Assembly (NCBI GenBank): GCA_003952965.2
Contig: CM025852.1
Location: 3,752,416-3,816,415 of the forward strand
Direction: 5' to 3'
DNA from: Morella rubra
Lineage: Eukaryota > Streptophyta > Magnoliopsida > Fagales > Myricaceae
Length of the DNA stretch: 64,000 nt
This document shows, one piece after another, positions 34,184 to 45,987 of this stretch. The position numbers were made by a program, and so were the translations under genes. Under the pieces are notes generated by a model. The model saw only the letters and a program-made list of their open reading frames with translations, did no database searches and had not been told where the DNA came from. Position 1 is the first letter of the stretch. The number at the start of each line of letters is the position of its first letter.

Positions 34184-36480
34184 ATGTATCTTTCTCTTTT
34201 CAGACGTCTAATTTAAAAAATAAATTAGAGATGATACTAATTCAATTCTCTTGCTTATTCACCTCGAAATGTCAAGTTTGCAAAAGTCTCCAGTACGGAT
34301 CGGACATAAAATTCCAACACAATCATGCAAGGGCAAGTCGCCAAGACATCCATTTATACGAAAGACTAGCTACGAGGTTGGACTTTTTCCCCATAGAGAC
34401 AGGCAAAAGGGCTGAAGCTGTTTTCGCCCTTTTCCACACGCGTTCTCATGAAAAAAATGCGTGATTTTTTCTCATTTGATAAGCAATTCGAATTACTTAT
34501 AAAAAAAAAAAAAAAAAAATTCGAATTGCGTGTTTGAACCGTCTTTTATTCAACGAAACTAGACCGGCGGGTTGTCTACTTCGTTGAAGCCCATTAAGAA
34601 AAAGAAGACCATAAACAAAATAGAATGATCCACAATCCAGAAATAAATGCCCTTTTTTAGTTCCGCCGGTTTGGAGCCTTCTTCGGCCCTAACTTTGTTC
34701 TGACCTGGCCACAGCTCCTCGCGGACCAAAAAGAGGATCACTTTGGGCCGGATGGGTTGCTGATATATAGACAACCAATAAATTCTAAAGTAACCATAAC
34801 GATAAGCAATAATAATAGGAAAAAATAAATCGGAAAAAATGATAAGGACCTGACCCTAGAGTCCTAGACTTGCAAAGATAGCATCAAATTCACATTTCTT
34901 CAAGGACTCATAAGACATTATTAAAAATATTAAATTAATTGAAATTTTTTCTATTTCAATATCAGTGTTTTAAAATAAAAGTGAAAATTGTATTTTTATA
35001 ATAAGAGAGATAAATTCACATGATGCTTCTTGTAGTTAGAATTATCCAAACCTCTTTATTAAGTCTTCCACTTAAATCTTCCTGACCGGATCTCAATAAG
35101 AAAAAGTTGGATGCTTTTTAACCGGGAGAGCAAAAGGAAATTTTGAATTCGAATAGAATGGAACTGAGGTCAGACTTATGAGTAAACTGTGATGCTTCAG
35201 TAGGAATAGAAAGTTAAATCCTGCATCTTAGTCGTAAAAAAGATTTAAAACATAGAAAAATCTTTAATTTTACTCAAATGTAATTTACTGGTCTAAACTT
35301 TTAATTCCATCACATTAAGCATTCAAAGTTTTGTAATTTACCAATTTCAGTCCTTTGTCTATTTCTCCTATTAAAGATGAGGAAAGGAAAAAAAAAAAAA
35401 GGTCTAAAAAGATGAAAATTTAATAGAAATATTTTAAGATACCAACTGAATAGAGATATTTTCTTCTTTTGAGGTTTCTTTGCATTGTCTTTGACTGACA
35501 GATAATTAAATGGATAAATTATGAAACTTTGAAGGCTTAAAGTGGTTAAATGGAAAATTTAAACGGATAAATGACAATCAAATGATAATTAGAGTTGAAA
35601 GTGAAGATTTTCTTAAAACATATTAGAGAAAGCCATCCTTGTCCCAATACACCACCTTTGAATTCATTGACCCAGTAAATAACAGAAGAAGCTTAAAAGA
35701 TAGGGAATCCATCCAAATAGGGAATAAATTTAATCACCAGCAGCCCACGCGGAGAATTAAGAAACTAAACAAATGCTATATTTGGCAGATGGCAATTCTA
35801 CAAGCCTGCTAAGGGAGACTTTCAGCCACTAATTTGTCCAATATTTTTGGACATACCTTCGAGTAAGCAGGAAGTAGAAAAACAGCGTTCAAAAGATCCG
35901 GAGGCCCCTATGAACAGCGCCGTTTCTGACTTCGTCGACTGAGAGTTGTTTTCAACTCATTTGCGGATTAATGCAAGCATCGCTACTTTTGGACAAAGTG
36001 GGTTAGAACTTAAAATCGTTTGACTACTAATTATTTCGAGCGTTATCTTTTCCACAAGCTTCCAATTAGTTGATTAGGTCCAGATCCAACAACGAACATC
36101 GCTCTTTCAAGCAGATTAATTATACCAATTATGAGTCCTGCCTAATTTCTGGCAGATCATGTGTCATTGCCAATGGGCCTACCGCCTACTTGATGAGTAT
36201 ATATACTATGCAAATCGACTTGCCCACTTGTCCTCGCTTGTGATTGCCTGTTTCTTCTGGCCAAATGTGAAATAGCCAAGATTTTCATTGTTCCCTTTTA
36301 TTTTAACGTGCTAGTGTAGTGTGTAGTAATGAAATATTCGTTACTAAAAAAAGAAAAAGATAATATATTAAAAAGAATAAAAAAAATTGATTCATGAAAA
36401 TGGTGATCAACACAAGTAGTCTCACAATATCGTAATAAGAACAACCGAACAAGATATCCAGGAAAAAAAAGAAGAAGAAG
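34184..36480. other. AT-rich intergenic DNA, no gene recognised
   Basis: An A20 run at about 34500-34519 is flanked by inverted copies of gcaattcgaatt. The other short ORFs have no recognisable motif. The last part is probably the 3' flank of the 36.5-kb gene. Confidence 0.4.
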
Positions 36481-36534
36481 AAGAAAATACAGAAAAGAGT
36501 GCTTAAAAAAAAAAAAAACACAGCTTCATCGGGT

Positions 36535-37170
36535 TCACTTGCAATTCAATGCTTGGAGCGCCTTTGCTGTCAAATTGATTTCCATTGTGCAGTTCATTTC
36601 GGTGGACTTCTTCTTCTTCATCACAAACAACAATTCCACTTTCCCAGTAAGCTTGGCATAGCTGTTAAGCGTCAAGACCCCGGCGGCCAAGTCATTTCCG
36701 GGAGACGAAGTGCTTGGCAAGACATTGGAATTCAAATTAACAGTGACGCTAACTTTTTTGGTAGAACGGAGACCGGCCTTTCCCTTGGGAATGACGACGT
36801 TCCCCACCGGCACACCTTGGTACGCGAACGTGGCAGTGGTGCTATCGTATTTGTAGGGGCCAAAGTTTGTGTTCTTAATTCTCACTTGGGTTGTGAGGCC
36901 TATTTCAAAGGATTCGGTGCCAGTGGTCAGGTTCTGGAACTCGACTGTGCCCAACCTTAGCTTTGGGGTCTTAACACGCATCACGGTGAGGGCAAACGCC
37001 GTAATGACTATGACCTGAAATACAGCAAAAATAGCAATATACATGGCTATCTTGATCCTTTTCTTACGGCGGAGCTCCGCCGACTGCAAAGTGGCCGATT
37101 CTTCATCGCCGCTTGGCTTCTTTGTTGCCCGTTCCACTTGGTACACCTGCTGGTTCACTTTCTCAGCCAT
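36535..37170 (-). CDS. LEA_2 protein, At1g64065-like, sub-group 3
   Basis: This is a 211-residue intronless protein. The N-terminus carries GDEESATLQSAELRRKKRIK (residues 21-40), the basic stretch directly preceding the membrane helix (about 41-64), as expected for a cytosolic N-terminus. The LEA_2 domain includes KLRLGTVEFQNL (70-81), RIKNTNFGPYKYD (97-109), VVIPKGKAGLRSTKKVSVTV (125-144), YAKLTGKVELLFVMKKKK (171-188) and EMNCTMEINL (191-200). Sequons include the NCT within EMNCTM. The start is fixed by the conserved MAE- beginning shared with three paralogs. Its function in planta is unknown; the family is associated with stress and defence. It is the most divergent of the four intact sub-group 3 genes. 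Confidence 0.93.
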   Translation of the reverse strand: MAEKVNQQVYQVERATKKPSGDEESATLQSAELRRKKRIKIAMYIAIFAVFQVIVITAFALTVMRVKTPKLRLGTVEFQNLTTGTESFEIGLTTQVRIKNTNFGPYKYDSTTATFAYQGVPVGNVVIPKGKAGLRSTKKVSVTVNLNSNVLPSTSSPGNDLAAGVLTLNSYAKLTGKVELLFVMKKKKSTEMNCTMEINLTAKALQALNCK

Positions 37171-37191
37171 TTTCTTCTTCTTGGAACAGTG

Positions 37192-37199
37192 TTATATAT
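37192..37199 (-). promoter_or_regulatory. TATA box of the 36.5-kb LEA_2 gene
   Basis: ATATATAA on the minus strand, about 25 bp upstream of the ATG. The very short predicted leader suggests that transcription may instead start from a site further upstream. Confidence 0.4.
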
Positions 37200-37392
37200 G
37201 CAAAATTATACGTCTGCTATCTTAATTCTTGCTCCTTTTGCTGGAAAGAATTGAGAATGTAAAGGAGATAGTTGTGTGGAGAAGAGGCAGCAGGTAATGC
37301 GTTATATATAGGAATCGGACGTTCTGATAAAGAGTAAACAACGGTCTAATGGGGGCTTTTTTTTCTTTTTTTTTTTTTTTTTTTAATGTGGG

Positions 37393-37484
37393 GCTTCGTG
37401 GAAAAGGAGACAAATGACATGGAGATTTTTCTTGACACGGGAACGCGGCTTTGGGGTGGAATTATTGACTTCTAGATGGTCTCT
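37393..37484. promoter_or_regulatory. Conserved upstream block with W-box, 36.5-kb gene
   Basis: Two motifs shared with the upstream regions of the 39-, 54- and 59-kb genes occur here: cttcgtggaaaaggaga (from 37393) and ggaattattgacttctaga, then tggtctct (37457-37484). The latter contains TTGACT, a WRKY-binding W-box core, at 37465-37470. The block lies about 225-315 bp upstream of the ATG. Confidence 0.65.
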
Positions 37485-37499
37485 TGCTTCTGGAAGGAG

Positions 37500-38350
37500 G
37501 TATATTTTATTGAACAAATAATGCAACTGTGTGTTTTGCTAAAGATTATTTCGTCAAGGTTTCAGTACAACATCAATGACTCGTGTCCCACCTGTAAAAG
37601 TCGTAGAGGATCCCATTCTCACTTCTCATCGTCCTCAACGGCGCCTGGGCTTAGTGGCCTATAGAAAGGTATCATGGCTTGCTTGCTTTGGGCTAGCTTC
37701 TCGAAGATCTCGGCTCCACTCAACCAGGCCCAGTATATAGTTGGAATATTTGAAAACTGCACAATAAAGTTTGAGATTTTTTATTATTTTCTTTCATAGG
37801 CCTGTAAATAGATAGGGACTATAGTTAGCCACATTTTATGTACTTGTATCGGTCTAGATGACATTTCGCACATCGATTCATAAAACACCAACGATTTGGT
37901 TGCCTTTGGCCCGTAGATTAACCTAACACACGCGGAAAGCTTAATGGCAGAAGTTGCATCAGTGTTCGTTTAATTTCATAAATCAGATGCCACTTTGAAA
38001 GAGTAGAGTTTATAAGGTACTGGTAGGGGACCTTTTCCTTGCTAGCTCCGTGGGGCAGAGGATAAGCATTTGAAGTTGGGGGAGTAGCATATGCCACCCA
38101 CCTTTTGAAAAGTCATACCGAGTATCTCTTTCATGTATTAATAACTCATAAATTAAAAGATAAATTGATCTGTTAATCTATGTAGTTTAATATTTTCTCA
38201 ATTTGGTCCATCAGTTTTTTTTGTTTCTCTGAAAGTCGGCTCTAAGATTAATTACTTATCACAATTAACAAGGCACATAAACATATTTTCCTAATGAAAA
38301 TAACTGTTAAGTGGAATGGGTTGTACGAATCTAAATGTCGACTGATAATT
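37500..38350. other. Intergenic DNA, nothing recognised
   Basis: No gene or bounded element is supported between the upstream block of the 36.5-kb gene and the retroposed 3' end at 38.4-38.6 kb. Confidence 0.4.
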
Positions 38351-38379
38351 CGTATTGATGTATTTGCCATTAGTCATGC

Positions 38380-38612
38380 ATGCATATTTTGTCTGTCAAA
38401 ATGCTGAGATTGGACAAATCAGGACTCCCTCTACCGAACCTTGGCAGCTGAGCGAGACTATGATCTCCACCATCAGGACGATGCTCGCAAACAAAGCTAC
38501 TGCCAAACTCTTCGGTCCCACCGTCGATGGAAAGGTCCCTTGTAATACTTTTACTATAACTACTTCATACTATCAATAAAGCTTCGTTTCCATATTTAAA
38601 AAAAAAAAAAAA
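38380..38612 (+). pseudogene. Retroposed 3' end with poly-A tail (processed copy or LINE end)
   Basis: A coding-like stretch (QIRTPSTEPWQLSETM, then ANKATAKLFGPTVDGK) is followed by a short 3' UTR with AATAAA at 38575-38580 and an A15 run ending at 38612, about 18 bp beyond the signal. This is the layout of a retroposed transcript. I do not recognise the protein. A LINE 3' end is the main alternative. No target duplication was found. Confidence 0.5.
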
Positions 38613-39058
38613 CACTGTAGCCTGCTGTTTTCCTTGGACTCATATTGCGTACTATCTAATGCAAGCATCATTTTAATTTGGAGACTTGGTTGCTCAGTCT
38701 TGAATAATTAATAAGATGCTTGGACCACTTGGTTGCCCGTCACCGTTTCTATCAAGTTGTCATATCCTCGTCAAAATCCAACTTCAGGTCAGTAGCGAGG
38801 GGCCATGAGGTATATTTAGGACAAGTTCCTTTTTTCGAATGATTCTGGTAAGGCCTGTGATATATACTTTGATCCAATTTACTTCTTTAATCCAAGATAA
38901 GGAATTTGAACACATGAATTAGATCCGTCGTCACTAAGCAATATATATATATCTATTCTCAGAAGTATATCAAATACAACCAATACCAAATATTTAAAAA
39001 ACTCAAACAGACCAGAATAAACAAAAGAAAGAAGCTGACACATGGAGCTTTAAGCTTT

Positions 39059-39688
39059 TCACTGGCAATTCACATCCTGGACCGCCTTTGTTGACACATT
39101 GATAGTCATCGTGCAATTCATTTCAGCTGACTTCTTCTTCTTCATCACAAAAATCAATTCCACTTTCCCACTAAGCTTGGCTTGGCTGCTCAGCGTCAAT
39201 ACCCCGGCGCTTCCAAGATTCGGATTGGTTGGCAGTGAATTTGAGTTCACATTCACTGTTACGCTGACTTTTTTGGTAGAACGCATCCCAGCCTTACTCT
39301 TAGGAATACTGGCCTGTCCCACTGTAATGCCCTGGTACGTGAACGTGACGTTGGTGGCATCGTACTTGTAGGGACCAAAGTTTGTGTTTTTGATCGTTAC
39401 TTGGGTTGTGAAGCTTATGTCGAAGGAATTGGCATCTGTGTTCACGTTCGACAACGCGACGGTGCCCAACCTGACCTTAGGGGTCTTAACCTTCATGACA
39501 GTGAGCGCAAACGCCGTGATGACTATGACCTGAAAGACAGCAAAAGCAACTATATATATAGCTAACTTGATTCTTTTCTTTCTCCGCAGCTCATCGGAAG
39601 ACAGAGAGTTCGATTCTTCATCACTTCTGGGGTGCGCCTTTGCTGGTGCCAAAGGGTAGACCTGCTGGCCGTTTGTTCTCTCAGCCAT
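39059..39688 (-). CDS. LEA_2 protein, At1g64065-like, sub-group 3 (unit A)
   Basis: This is a 209-residue intronless protein. The N-terminal YPLAPAKAHPRSDEESNSLS is shared with the 54- and 59-kb copies, followed by ELRRKKRIKL and the membrane helix (about 43-65). The LEA_2 domain includes KVRLGTVALSNV (71-82), TIKNTNFGPYKYD (98-110), ASIPKSKAGMRSTKKVSVTV (126-145), KLSGKVELIFVMKKKK (171-186) and EMNCTMTINV (189-198). It keeps the NCT sequon that its two recent duplicates have lost. It is two residues shorter than its sisters, in the loop before AGVLTL. It lies on the segmental duplication unit A. Confidence 0.94.
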   Translation of the reverse strand: MAERTNGQQVYPLAPAKAHPRSDEESNSLSSDELRRKKRIKLAIYIVAFAVFQVIVITAFALTVMKVKTPKVRLGTVALSNVNTDANSFDISFTTQVTIKNTNFGPYKYDATNVTFTYQGITVGQASIPKSKAGMRSTKKVSVTVNVNSNSLPTNPNLGSAGVLTLSSQAKLSGKVELIFVMKKKKSAEMNCTMTINVSTKAVQDVNCQ

Positions 39689-39820
39689 TTGGTTTGCTTA
39701 GAAATTGTGAGAAAAAGAAAACTGATCTAAAAAATATCTCTTTGTTGTGTTTTCGTCTTTAGGATTGGGAGTCAAAGAAGTATGAATGTTTTGTGGATGC
39801 GGTGGTGGTAGAGTGATGTG

Positions 39821-39832
39821 CTATATATATAG
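39821..39832 (-). promoter_or_regulatory. TATA box of the 39-kb LEA_2 gene
   Basis: CTATATATATAG, about 135 bp upstream of the ATG, in the conserved context gatgtgctatatata shared with the 54- and 59-kb genes. Confidence 0.75.
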
Positions 39833-39893
39833 AGCTCATGCAAACGCAATAATGTGATATTCTAATGTTGTTGTTCAAGTCAATAAGTAAAGG

Positions 39894-39986
39894 CGTAGCT
39901 CTCCGTGGAAAAATGAGGCTCAACTGGGGACATTTTTAATCGCTTCCGAACGCGTCCAGGTTGGAATTTTTGACTTCTAGACGGTC
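39894..39986. promoter_or_regulatory. Conserved upstream block with W-box, 39-kb gene
   Basis: It contains ctccgtggaaaaatgag and cgcgtccaggttggaatttt, then tgacttctaga, with the W-box core TTGACT at 39970-39975. The block aligns with those of three paralogs. It also shows the intact site (aaaggcgtagctctccgtgg) at which a SINE sits upstream of the 54-kb gene. Confidence 0.65.
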
Positions 39987-39989
39987 CTC

Positions 39990-41673
39990 CCATGACTTTC
40001 GTGAACATTTTTTAGGTGTTTTCGGTAAAAGATATATTGAGATTTTTAAATAAATATCTAAAGAAGCTTCGATTCCCCATTGAATAAAGATAATTGGAAA
40101 CGATAATCCTCATGATCATCTATTGGACCAAAATGGTTTGTCTCTTTGTTATTTTTTTTAATGTGTATCTCTCTCTATATATATATCGTATGTGACTAGG
40201 TTTGAGAGCAATGACGCAGATCAGTTAGGAGTTTATCTTTGGGAGGGCAAAATAATTTGTTATTTTGTATAAACATAATCCAAATCATGAAAAGTATTCT
40301 CTCTTCACTTGAGTAATAAAGATCTAATTTATATAATCTTATTTCTTCAATTATGTATATTGATTATGCTGTGAATATGCTTGTCAAGATTATAGAAAGT
40401 AGATATAAACAAAATTAAAAAGAGTAGAAAACTCTCATATTCTCTATTTTAAAATAATATATTTTTAATTAAAAAAAAATTAGGATTAGAAAACTGTTTA
40501 AGACTAGAGTTTTATAAGGTGAATCTCGAATCTTTTTAGTCCTATTAATGCGTTTTTAAGATTTATCAAACGAAAATGGATAGGTTATTATTAAATATGT
40601 CAAGCGAAATTAAATTATTTTGAGACTAAAGAAAATTTTCAAAATCTTGGGAGGTGGGGCCAAGGTGCCATGGACAAAAGGAGAGGGGCATTTTTCCTTT
40701 TCTTTTTGGTGTGTGGGGTGGGGGGCAGAGTTTCCAATTTCATGGTGACATTTGATAGGGGAATTATCAAACTAAAAACTGATACCTCGGCATTTCAGCA
40801 AACAGAACAGATAAGGGCATGGACGGACTGCGGAGTAGCGTTGAGACGGGCAAAGCATCTTTCCAAGTAAGCGACTTTTGTGTTGTTAGATTGATTCATG
40901 CAATGGAGAGTGACGTGGTAAGCCAAAGTATTAGATTTAATTCTTTCCCGCGTGGCCTCAATCTATTTGAAATGGTAGGAAACTGCACGGTCCTAGAGAG
41001 AAGGTGAACCGCTCCTCCCCTAAAAAGTAAAAATAGTAAGAGACGGATTTAAGCTCAATATTTAGGAACCACCTTACTTTATCTTGAAGCAATTATAGTT
41101 GCAATTTTTCTTCTAATCTACGAAAGCAAGAGAAGGATTGCAAGTCAATAATTAGGGCATGAACTAGTACATTTTACTCTTTTGGTTTGTTGGAAAACAT
41201 AATTCAAATAATAAAATCTTTATCTTCTTGTAAACTTAAGTTTTTAGGATAAGTGGTAGATTCACGTAATATCAAAGTCCTAAGTTGGAGACATGATTCC
41301 GCATTCTATTAAAATTCCAATTAAATATTACTTAAACTCCAAAAATTTTGGTTGTTGGAGGAAATATAGTAATAAAAAATAGGTTATATATTTTGGGATG
41401 CTGCCTAAATTTTGTTTTTTTTAATGATAATGGTATTAATTATTCATTTGACAATGCTTAATGGATTAACAACGAACGGCTACTGTTAACCAAGTTGTTC
41501 GCAGAAGTTTAAACCTTATCAGATAGGATTAGAAATATGATGGGGAATGTAGTCCTCCAAATCCCACATGCATATGTTATTAGATGACACAGGCTATGCT
41601 TGCAATTTTCTTATAGCCTAACATGTTGTTGAGCTTCCACACGTTTGTCAAATGGTCTTACTGGCCTGCCGTA
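39990..41673. other. Segmental duplication unit A, non-coding part
   Basis: It is collinear in patches with 55160-56290: for example aggggaattatcaaactaa at 40757, tatcttgaagcaattatag at 41081, and attaattattcatttgacaa at about 41433. No gene is present. The unit continues beyond the LINE insertion at 43195 to about 43270. Confidence 0.6.
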
Positions 41674-41688
41674 GATTTGGGTGCATTG

Positions 41689-41694
41689 TTTTTT

Positions 41695-41725
<31 letters not shown>

Positions 41726-43194
41726 GTGGTGTGTGCGCAATGACAATATATATTCCCCAAAACAGCAAATTAAACCAATGCTTAGATATAAGGGTTACAA
41801 GAACAGACCCAGTTAACATTCCCCACCCAAACAGGGGAACACTAAATTACACCCAGACCCAGTCTAGCTCAGAGACCATGAACTACAGCAGTAGCCAACT
41901 AGTCAGTATGCTCAAAGAGCAGAACCCACCTAACTCAATTTACAGCAAGAAAACCACAGAGCCGAAGGACTACACGAAGAGCAAACAGAGAAACAAAATT
42001 AAACCAATTAATACGCATCAGCATACTGCATCAAGCATCTCGATAGGAACATTCCACCTCGCAAGAAGCTCCACATTATAAGCTGTCCACTTTACTCTCC
42101 CAAAGGAGCTAACTCTCGCCCTTACATAACACATTATCTCCAAGAACACATGCACTACTAGTCTCCTTCCTTTGTGAGCAAAGCACCTCTGATTTCTCTC
42201 CTGCCAAATGGAGTGTACAAAAGCCGAGAACACCAATCTGTTCACCTGAGATTCAAAGGAATATACCTTTCAGATTCGAAGCACACCAGTCCCCAGTTGC
42301 ATCTCAATTCCTCTGAGCCCTTGGAAATCAACATTTGTCCCCCAAAAAATTCCAGATTCGATTAGCAAATTTGCATTCACAAAACAAGTGTTCAGATCCT
42401 CCAATATCCTTTACAAAAGCTACATACTGTCCCCTCTTCACGGCTGGAGCCGGCTAACGACACTTGCTCTGGAAAATTTTCCATTTGCATTCCAGCACCA
42501 CGTCACTCTATCGCGTCGATAAGGTACTCCTAAGGATGAGATCTGAAGTTTTCTGGGGAAGCCCGAGCAACATTCTGCTAAACTTGAGGTTCCCAAATCC
42601 CATGGCTGCACCCCTCAAATCATCGAGGTTCACTCTAAAAATAGGGGAGCCTAAAGGATGCCAATCGTCCGATCAAATCAGGGTGGTCTTTCCGTTCCCA
42701 ACCTCAACTTTAACTCAAGCTCTCACCAAGTTTCTTTCTTTTTTTTTTTTTGGGGGGGAGGGGGCGGCGCGCGGGTAAGTTAGTAAGTATATTGAAAGAA
42801 AAGACTGGGGAATCTGGAAAAACAAGCCCTATCAGGGCCTAAGGCTAGAGAAATATACAAAAGATCTAGCCGGGCTCAATCATGCTAACAGTCAACACGT
42901 GACCAAAGAACAGAATACACACAAACATAGGAAAGCTCGACCGTAAGTTCAGTTAAACACACACACAAACCTCTCACCAAGTTTGGTATTTTAAGAAGTT
43001 TCCTCTAGTTCCACAAACAATTTCCCGGGTTTTCAGGTCCCAAAACGATCTTCCCCTAATAAGATTTTCCTTCACCCTACCTGCCCAGAAATTAAGAATT
43101 CTCCCCATCCTCGAACCGTTGAACAGGTGCCATATGTGCTTGGCCATAGCCGCAATATTTCATTCCTTTAAGATCCACCAACCCATCCTCGAAC
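41689..43194 (-). mobile_element. 5'-truncated LINE with target-site duplication
   Basis: In minus orientation the copy ends in a C22 tract and an A16 tail (41689-41726). It is flanked by imperfect direct repeats gatttgggtgcattg (41674-41688) and gatttggtgcacattg (43195-43210). Decayed coding sequence for the end of the LINE polyprotein is readable: AAMAKHIWHLFNGSRMGRIL and KENLIRGRSFWDLKTRE at about 43160-43020, and the C-terminal VHSIWQERNQRCFAHKGR at about 42210-42150. The paralogous site at about 58300-58350 lacks the insertion. The element is dead because it is truncated and frameshifted. Confidence 0.85.
42734..42970 (-). mobile_element. Short retroposon nested in the LINE
   Basis: A 237-bp insertion is flanked by perfect 14-bp direct repeats ctctcaccaagttt (42720-42733 and 42971-42984). 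In minus orientation it ends in C-rich sequence and an A-rich tail, the same architecture as the host LINE, so it is probably a severely 5'-truncated LINE of the same or a related family. It has no ORF of interest. Confidence 0.85.
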
Positions 43195-43210
43195 GATTTG
43201 GTGCACATTG

Positions 43211-43414
43211 CTATGTACAACCACATCAATTACTAATTAACAATATATATTATAACTATACTTTAAAATATAGAAGTGATCAAAGGAGAGCATCGCCTCT
43301 CTCTAACGCTCTCTCTCTGTAAACTGTCTACAGCCCCGTAACCTGGCGCCTCCAGGAGGAAGGTGCTAGGTGTGAGCTTCGGCTTCTTCCTTCCTCCGTC
43401 CCTCTTCTCCCCAT
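43211..43414. other. Remnant of unit A between LINE and copia element
   Basis: The start (caaccacatcaattactaat) aligns with the paralogous sequence at about 58350 (cagccacatcaattaataac). The rest, up to the copia LTR, is CT-rich and unassigned. Confidence 0.5.
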
Positions 43415-43625
43415 TATTAGAAAATGTAAATAAATTATCAAAAGGAAGTCACCGCTAGGCTGTTAAATCCAGGAGGCAACCGGTCTTTTCTATTGCTTTT
43501 ATTCTTTCTGAATAAATTGTATCAGTTATTTCAATATGCAAATTACTATTTATAGAACACTATAAACGTTTGACTTGTCTAAGCATTGCAACTCTTCCGT
43601 ATTAACAGGTAACCTCCATGGAAGT

Positions 43626-44356
43626 CAGGCTGGCTCAAGGGTAAGGCAAGTTAGGCCATGGCCTAAGGCCTCACCCAGAGCAAGGCCCTAGCAAAAAAAT
43701 TTATTTGTTTTCGTGTAGATTGATCCAAAAAATGAAAAGATGGACTAAGAAAGGAAAAAACAATGGTGATGTAATTTTATTATTTTTTATTTTTGATCGC
43801 CAGTGCATTATGTCATTGCCCGTTGTGTATTATGTATCTCCCACACCCTTAATCTTTCTTTTTTTAGATTTCTTATCAAAGGCAACTTTATTAAAAGAGA
43901 AAGGGTTAATAATTATTTTCGTCTTCGAGTTTTCATCCTTTTAAAAAATTCGTTCCTATATTTTTGCATTTATTACACATAGTCCATGGCATTTTTAAAT
44001 AAATTTTTTACACATATCAATTTCTGGTTGGTCATGACATGTATGACCATTAGTTGTGGGCAATTCACTAACGGAAGTGGACGGAAGAACCATTTTGACA
44101 ACATCATAAAACCCAGGGACTATATAAAAACCCAAGGAAGAAAATGGTTATTAACCCAAAGAGAAAAAAATATCCTATAAATTTGGTAATCGTAAACTTC
44201 CAATCCATAGAACCTTGATGTCATGTATGAGCTCCATTTAAAACAATTAATGGAGCCTTTAAATATTTTATAATTTTTAGATAATTTTTTATATTAAAAT
44301 TATAAAAAAAGTAATTTATATCGCCTTAGGCCCCAATTTAGTTTGAGCCAGCCCTG
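43626..44356. mobile_element. hAT-type element nested in the copia 3' LTR
   Basis: The 731-bp element has ends caggctggctcaa and an inverted counterpart (ttgagccagccctg), with perfect 8-bp direct repeats atggaagt at 43618-43625 and 44357-44364. The interior is collinear, in reverse, with the hAT element at 24632-25160. It contains a nested MITE. Confidence 0.92.
43903..44157. mobile_element. Mutator-like MITE nested in the hAT element
   Basis: The 255-bp element has terminal inverted repeats gggttaataa and ttattaaccc (about 18 bp with mismatches) and perfect 9-bp direct repeats aaagagaaa at 43894-43902 and 44158-44166. The related hAT copy at 24.6-25.2 kb has the uninterrupted site (aaaagaggaaaaatgctcta, reverse complement), confirming the insertion. 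Confidence 0.92.
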
Positions 44357-44802
44357 ATGGAAGTTACAACTTCCATAGAGATATATTTATAGAGCATTGC
44401 CTTTGTTCATTGAATGGGTGCAATAGTTCAACATCTCCCACTTGATCATGCCATTAGTTGTAATCTGTAACTTAAACTGAAGTCTTTCATCTATTGTAAA
44501 TAACATATTGACTCTAGATAAATAAGTCATATATTATATTTATCTAAATTCACCTTTTTACCATATATTGATTCAATATATTAGAGGTGTTACACATTTC
44601 CACTGAATAAAATAAAATTTGCAGGGTATAATAATTCAGTGTAATTTGTACTTTGTAATACTATGGATATTTAACAGTTTCAATGCCATGGATTTTTATT
44701 CATGAAACAAAAATTACAATATCCAAAATTACATATATTGACTATCTTAATGACCAATATTATAATACAGATAGTCTATTTACATTTCATATACCCAGGC
44801 GT

Positions 44803-45010
44803 CCATGAATATCTATGAAATTGTACTTTTATCTTTGTGGCTACCACATCTAGATGTAAAGGCAATCCCTTGGTCAGTGGGTCGGCTACCATCTCTTCCG
44901 AGAAAATATATTATATTTAAATTTCTCCTCGCTCCACTGTATCTTGAATATAATGGTAATTTACGTCAATGTGTTTGCCCTTGGAACTTTGAGCTTCACT
45001 TTTTATTAAA
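44803..45010 (-). pseudogene. Copia polyprotein C-terminus (end of RNase H)
   Basis: The minus frame reads SSKGKHIDVNYHYIQDTVE and then, after a break, EEMVADPLTKGLPLHLDVVA, the typical copia C-terminal signature. It is separated from the rest of RNase H by the 1649-bp insertion. Confidence 0.85.
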
Positions 45011-45949
45011 GAGATCGTCACGCCCCAAAAATCACCATAAATAAAGAAAAGAAATAAAAGAAATTTATCTCCTTTATTTGAAACAAAACATATTATAACT
45101 ATAATGTTTCAAAACATAAACATTAAACAAATTCTCTTAACAGTCTAAAATCCAAAATGATGCTCTCATCTATCCCACCCGCATGCTTTCTAGAATTAAT
45201 CCTTGAACAATCTCTGAAAATAAGAAAATAATAACAAAGTGAGTTCAACAACTCAGTAAGCAGAGAATAAAATACATGAATAAAAATATAATTGTTTTAC
45301 GAAATCAGAAATTCACAGTTATTGATAGTTTTACCAGTAATACAGAAAAATCCCTTTGGCATTAACAGTAAGCCACGTTTACCCCTATGGCAGGGTTGTG
45401 CAACGACTTGTCCAGCGGCCCAATCGAAATAAGTCAACAGTAAGCGGAGTTCACTCTACTAAGACTTAGAGATAACGCCAAGTGTGCACTAGGGAGAAAC
45501 CCACACAGAAACCACTCGAAGAATGGGTGCACTCAGTAATCAGTAAGTTGGTACCAATAGCAGTAATAATCAATAATCAGTAACAGAACATTGCCTCGGG
45601 GTTTGAAAACAGGATAATATATAATAACATAATTCAGAATCAAAATCAGAAATTATGTTCAGCAGAATATAGAATCTTTAAGAAAGAATGCAGAACAGCA
45701 ATATAAACAGATTTCAGTATGTCTTTTAAAATTCCACACTTGTTTTTAGAATAACATAAGCTTGCAACAAAACATTATTTTCCACAAAATCGTTTTCATA
45801 AAACGTGTTCATCTTTTGGAAGAAAAAAACAGTATATAGTAGCTCCGCTTACCCGACTTGCTTTGATAATTGAATCGCCCTAGAATCCACATATCGCAAC
45901 GATCCAAAAGAACCAAAGATAATTGTAAAAACCCCAACAATAGCCGGAT

Positions 45950-45952
<3 letters not shown>

Positions 45953-45984
<32 letters not shown>
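45953..45984. repeat. (GA)n microsatellite
   Basis: About 14 uninterrupted GA units inside the solo-LTR-like insertion. A second run of about 12 units lies at 46229-46253. Confidence 0.9.
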
Positions 45985-45987
<3 letters not shown>

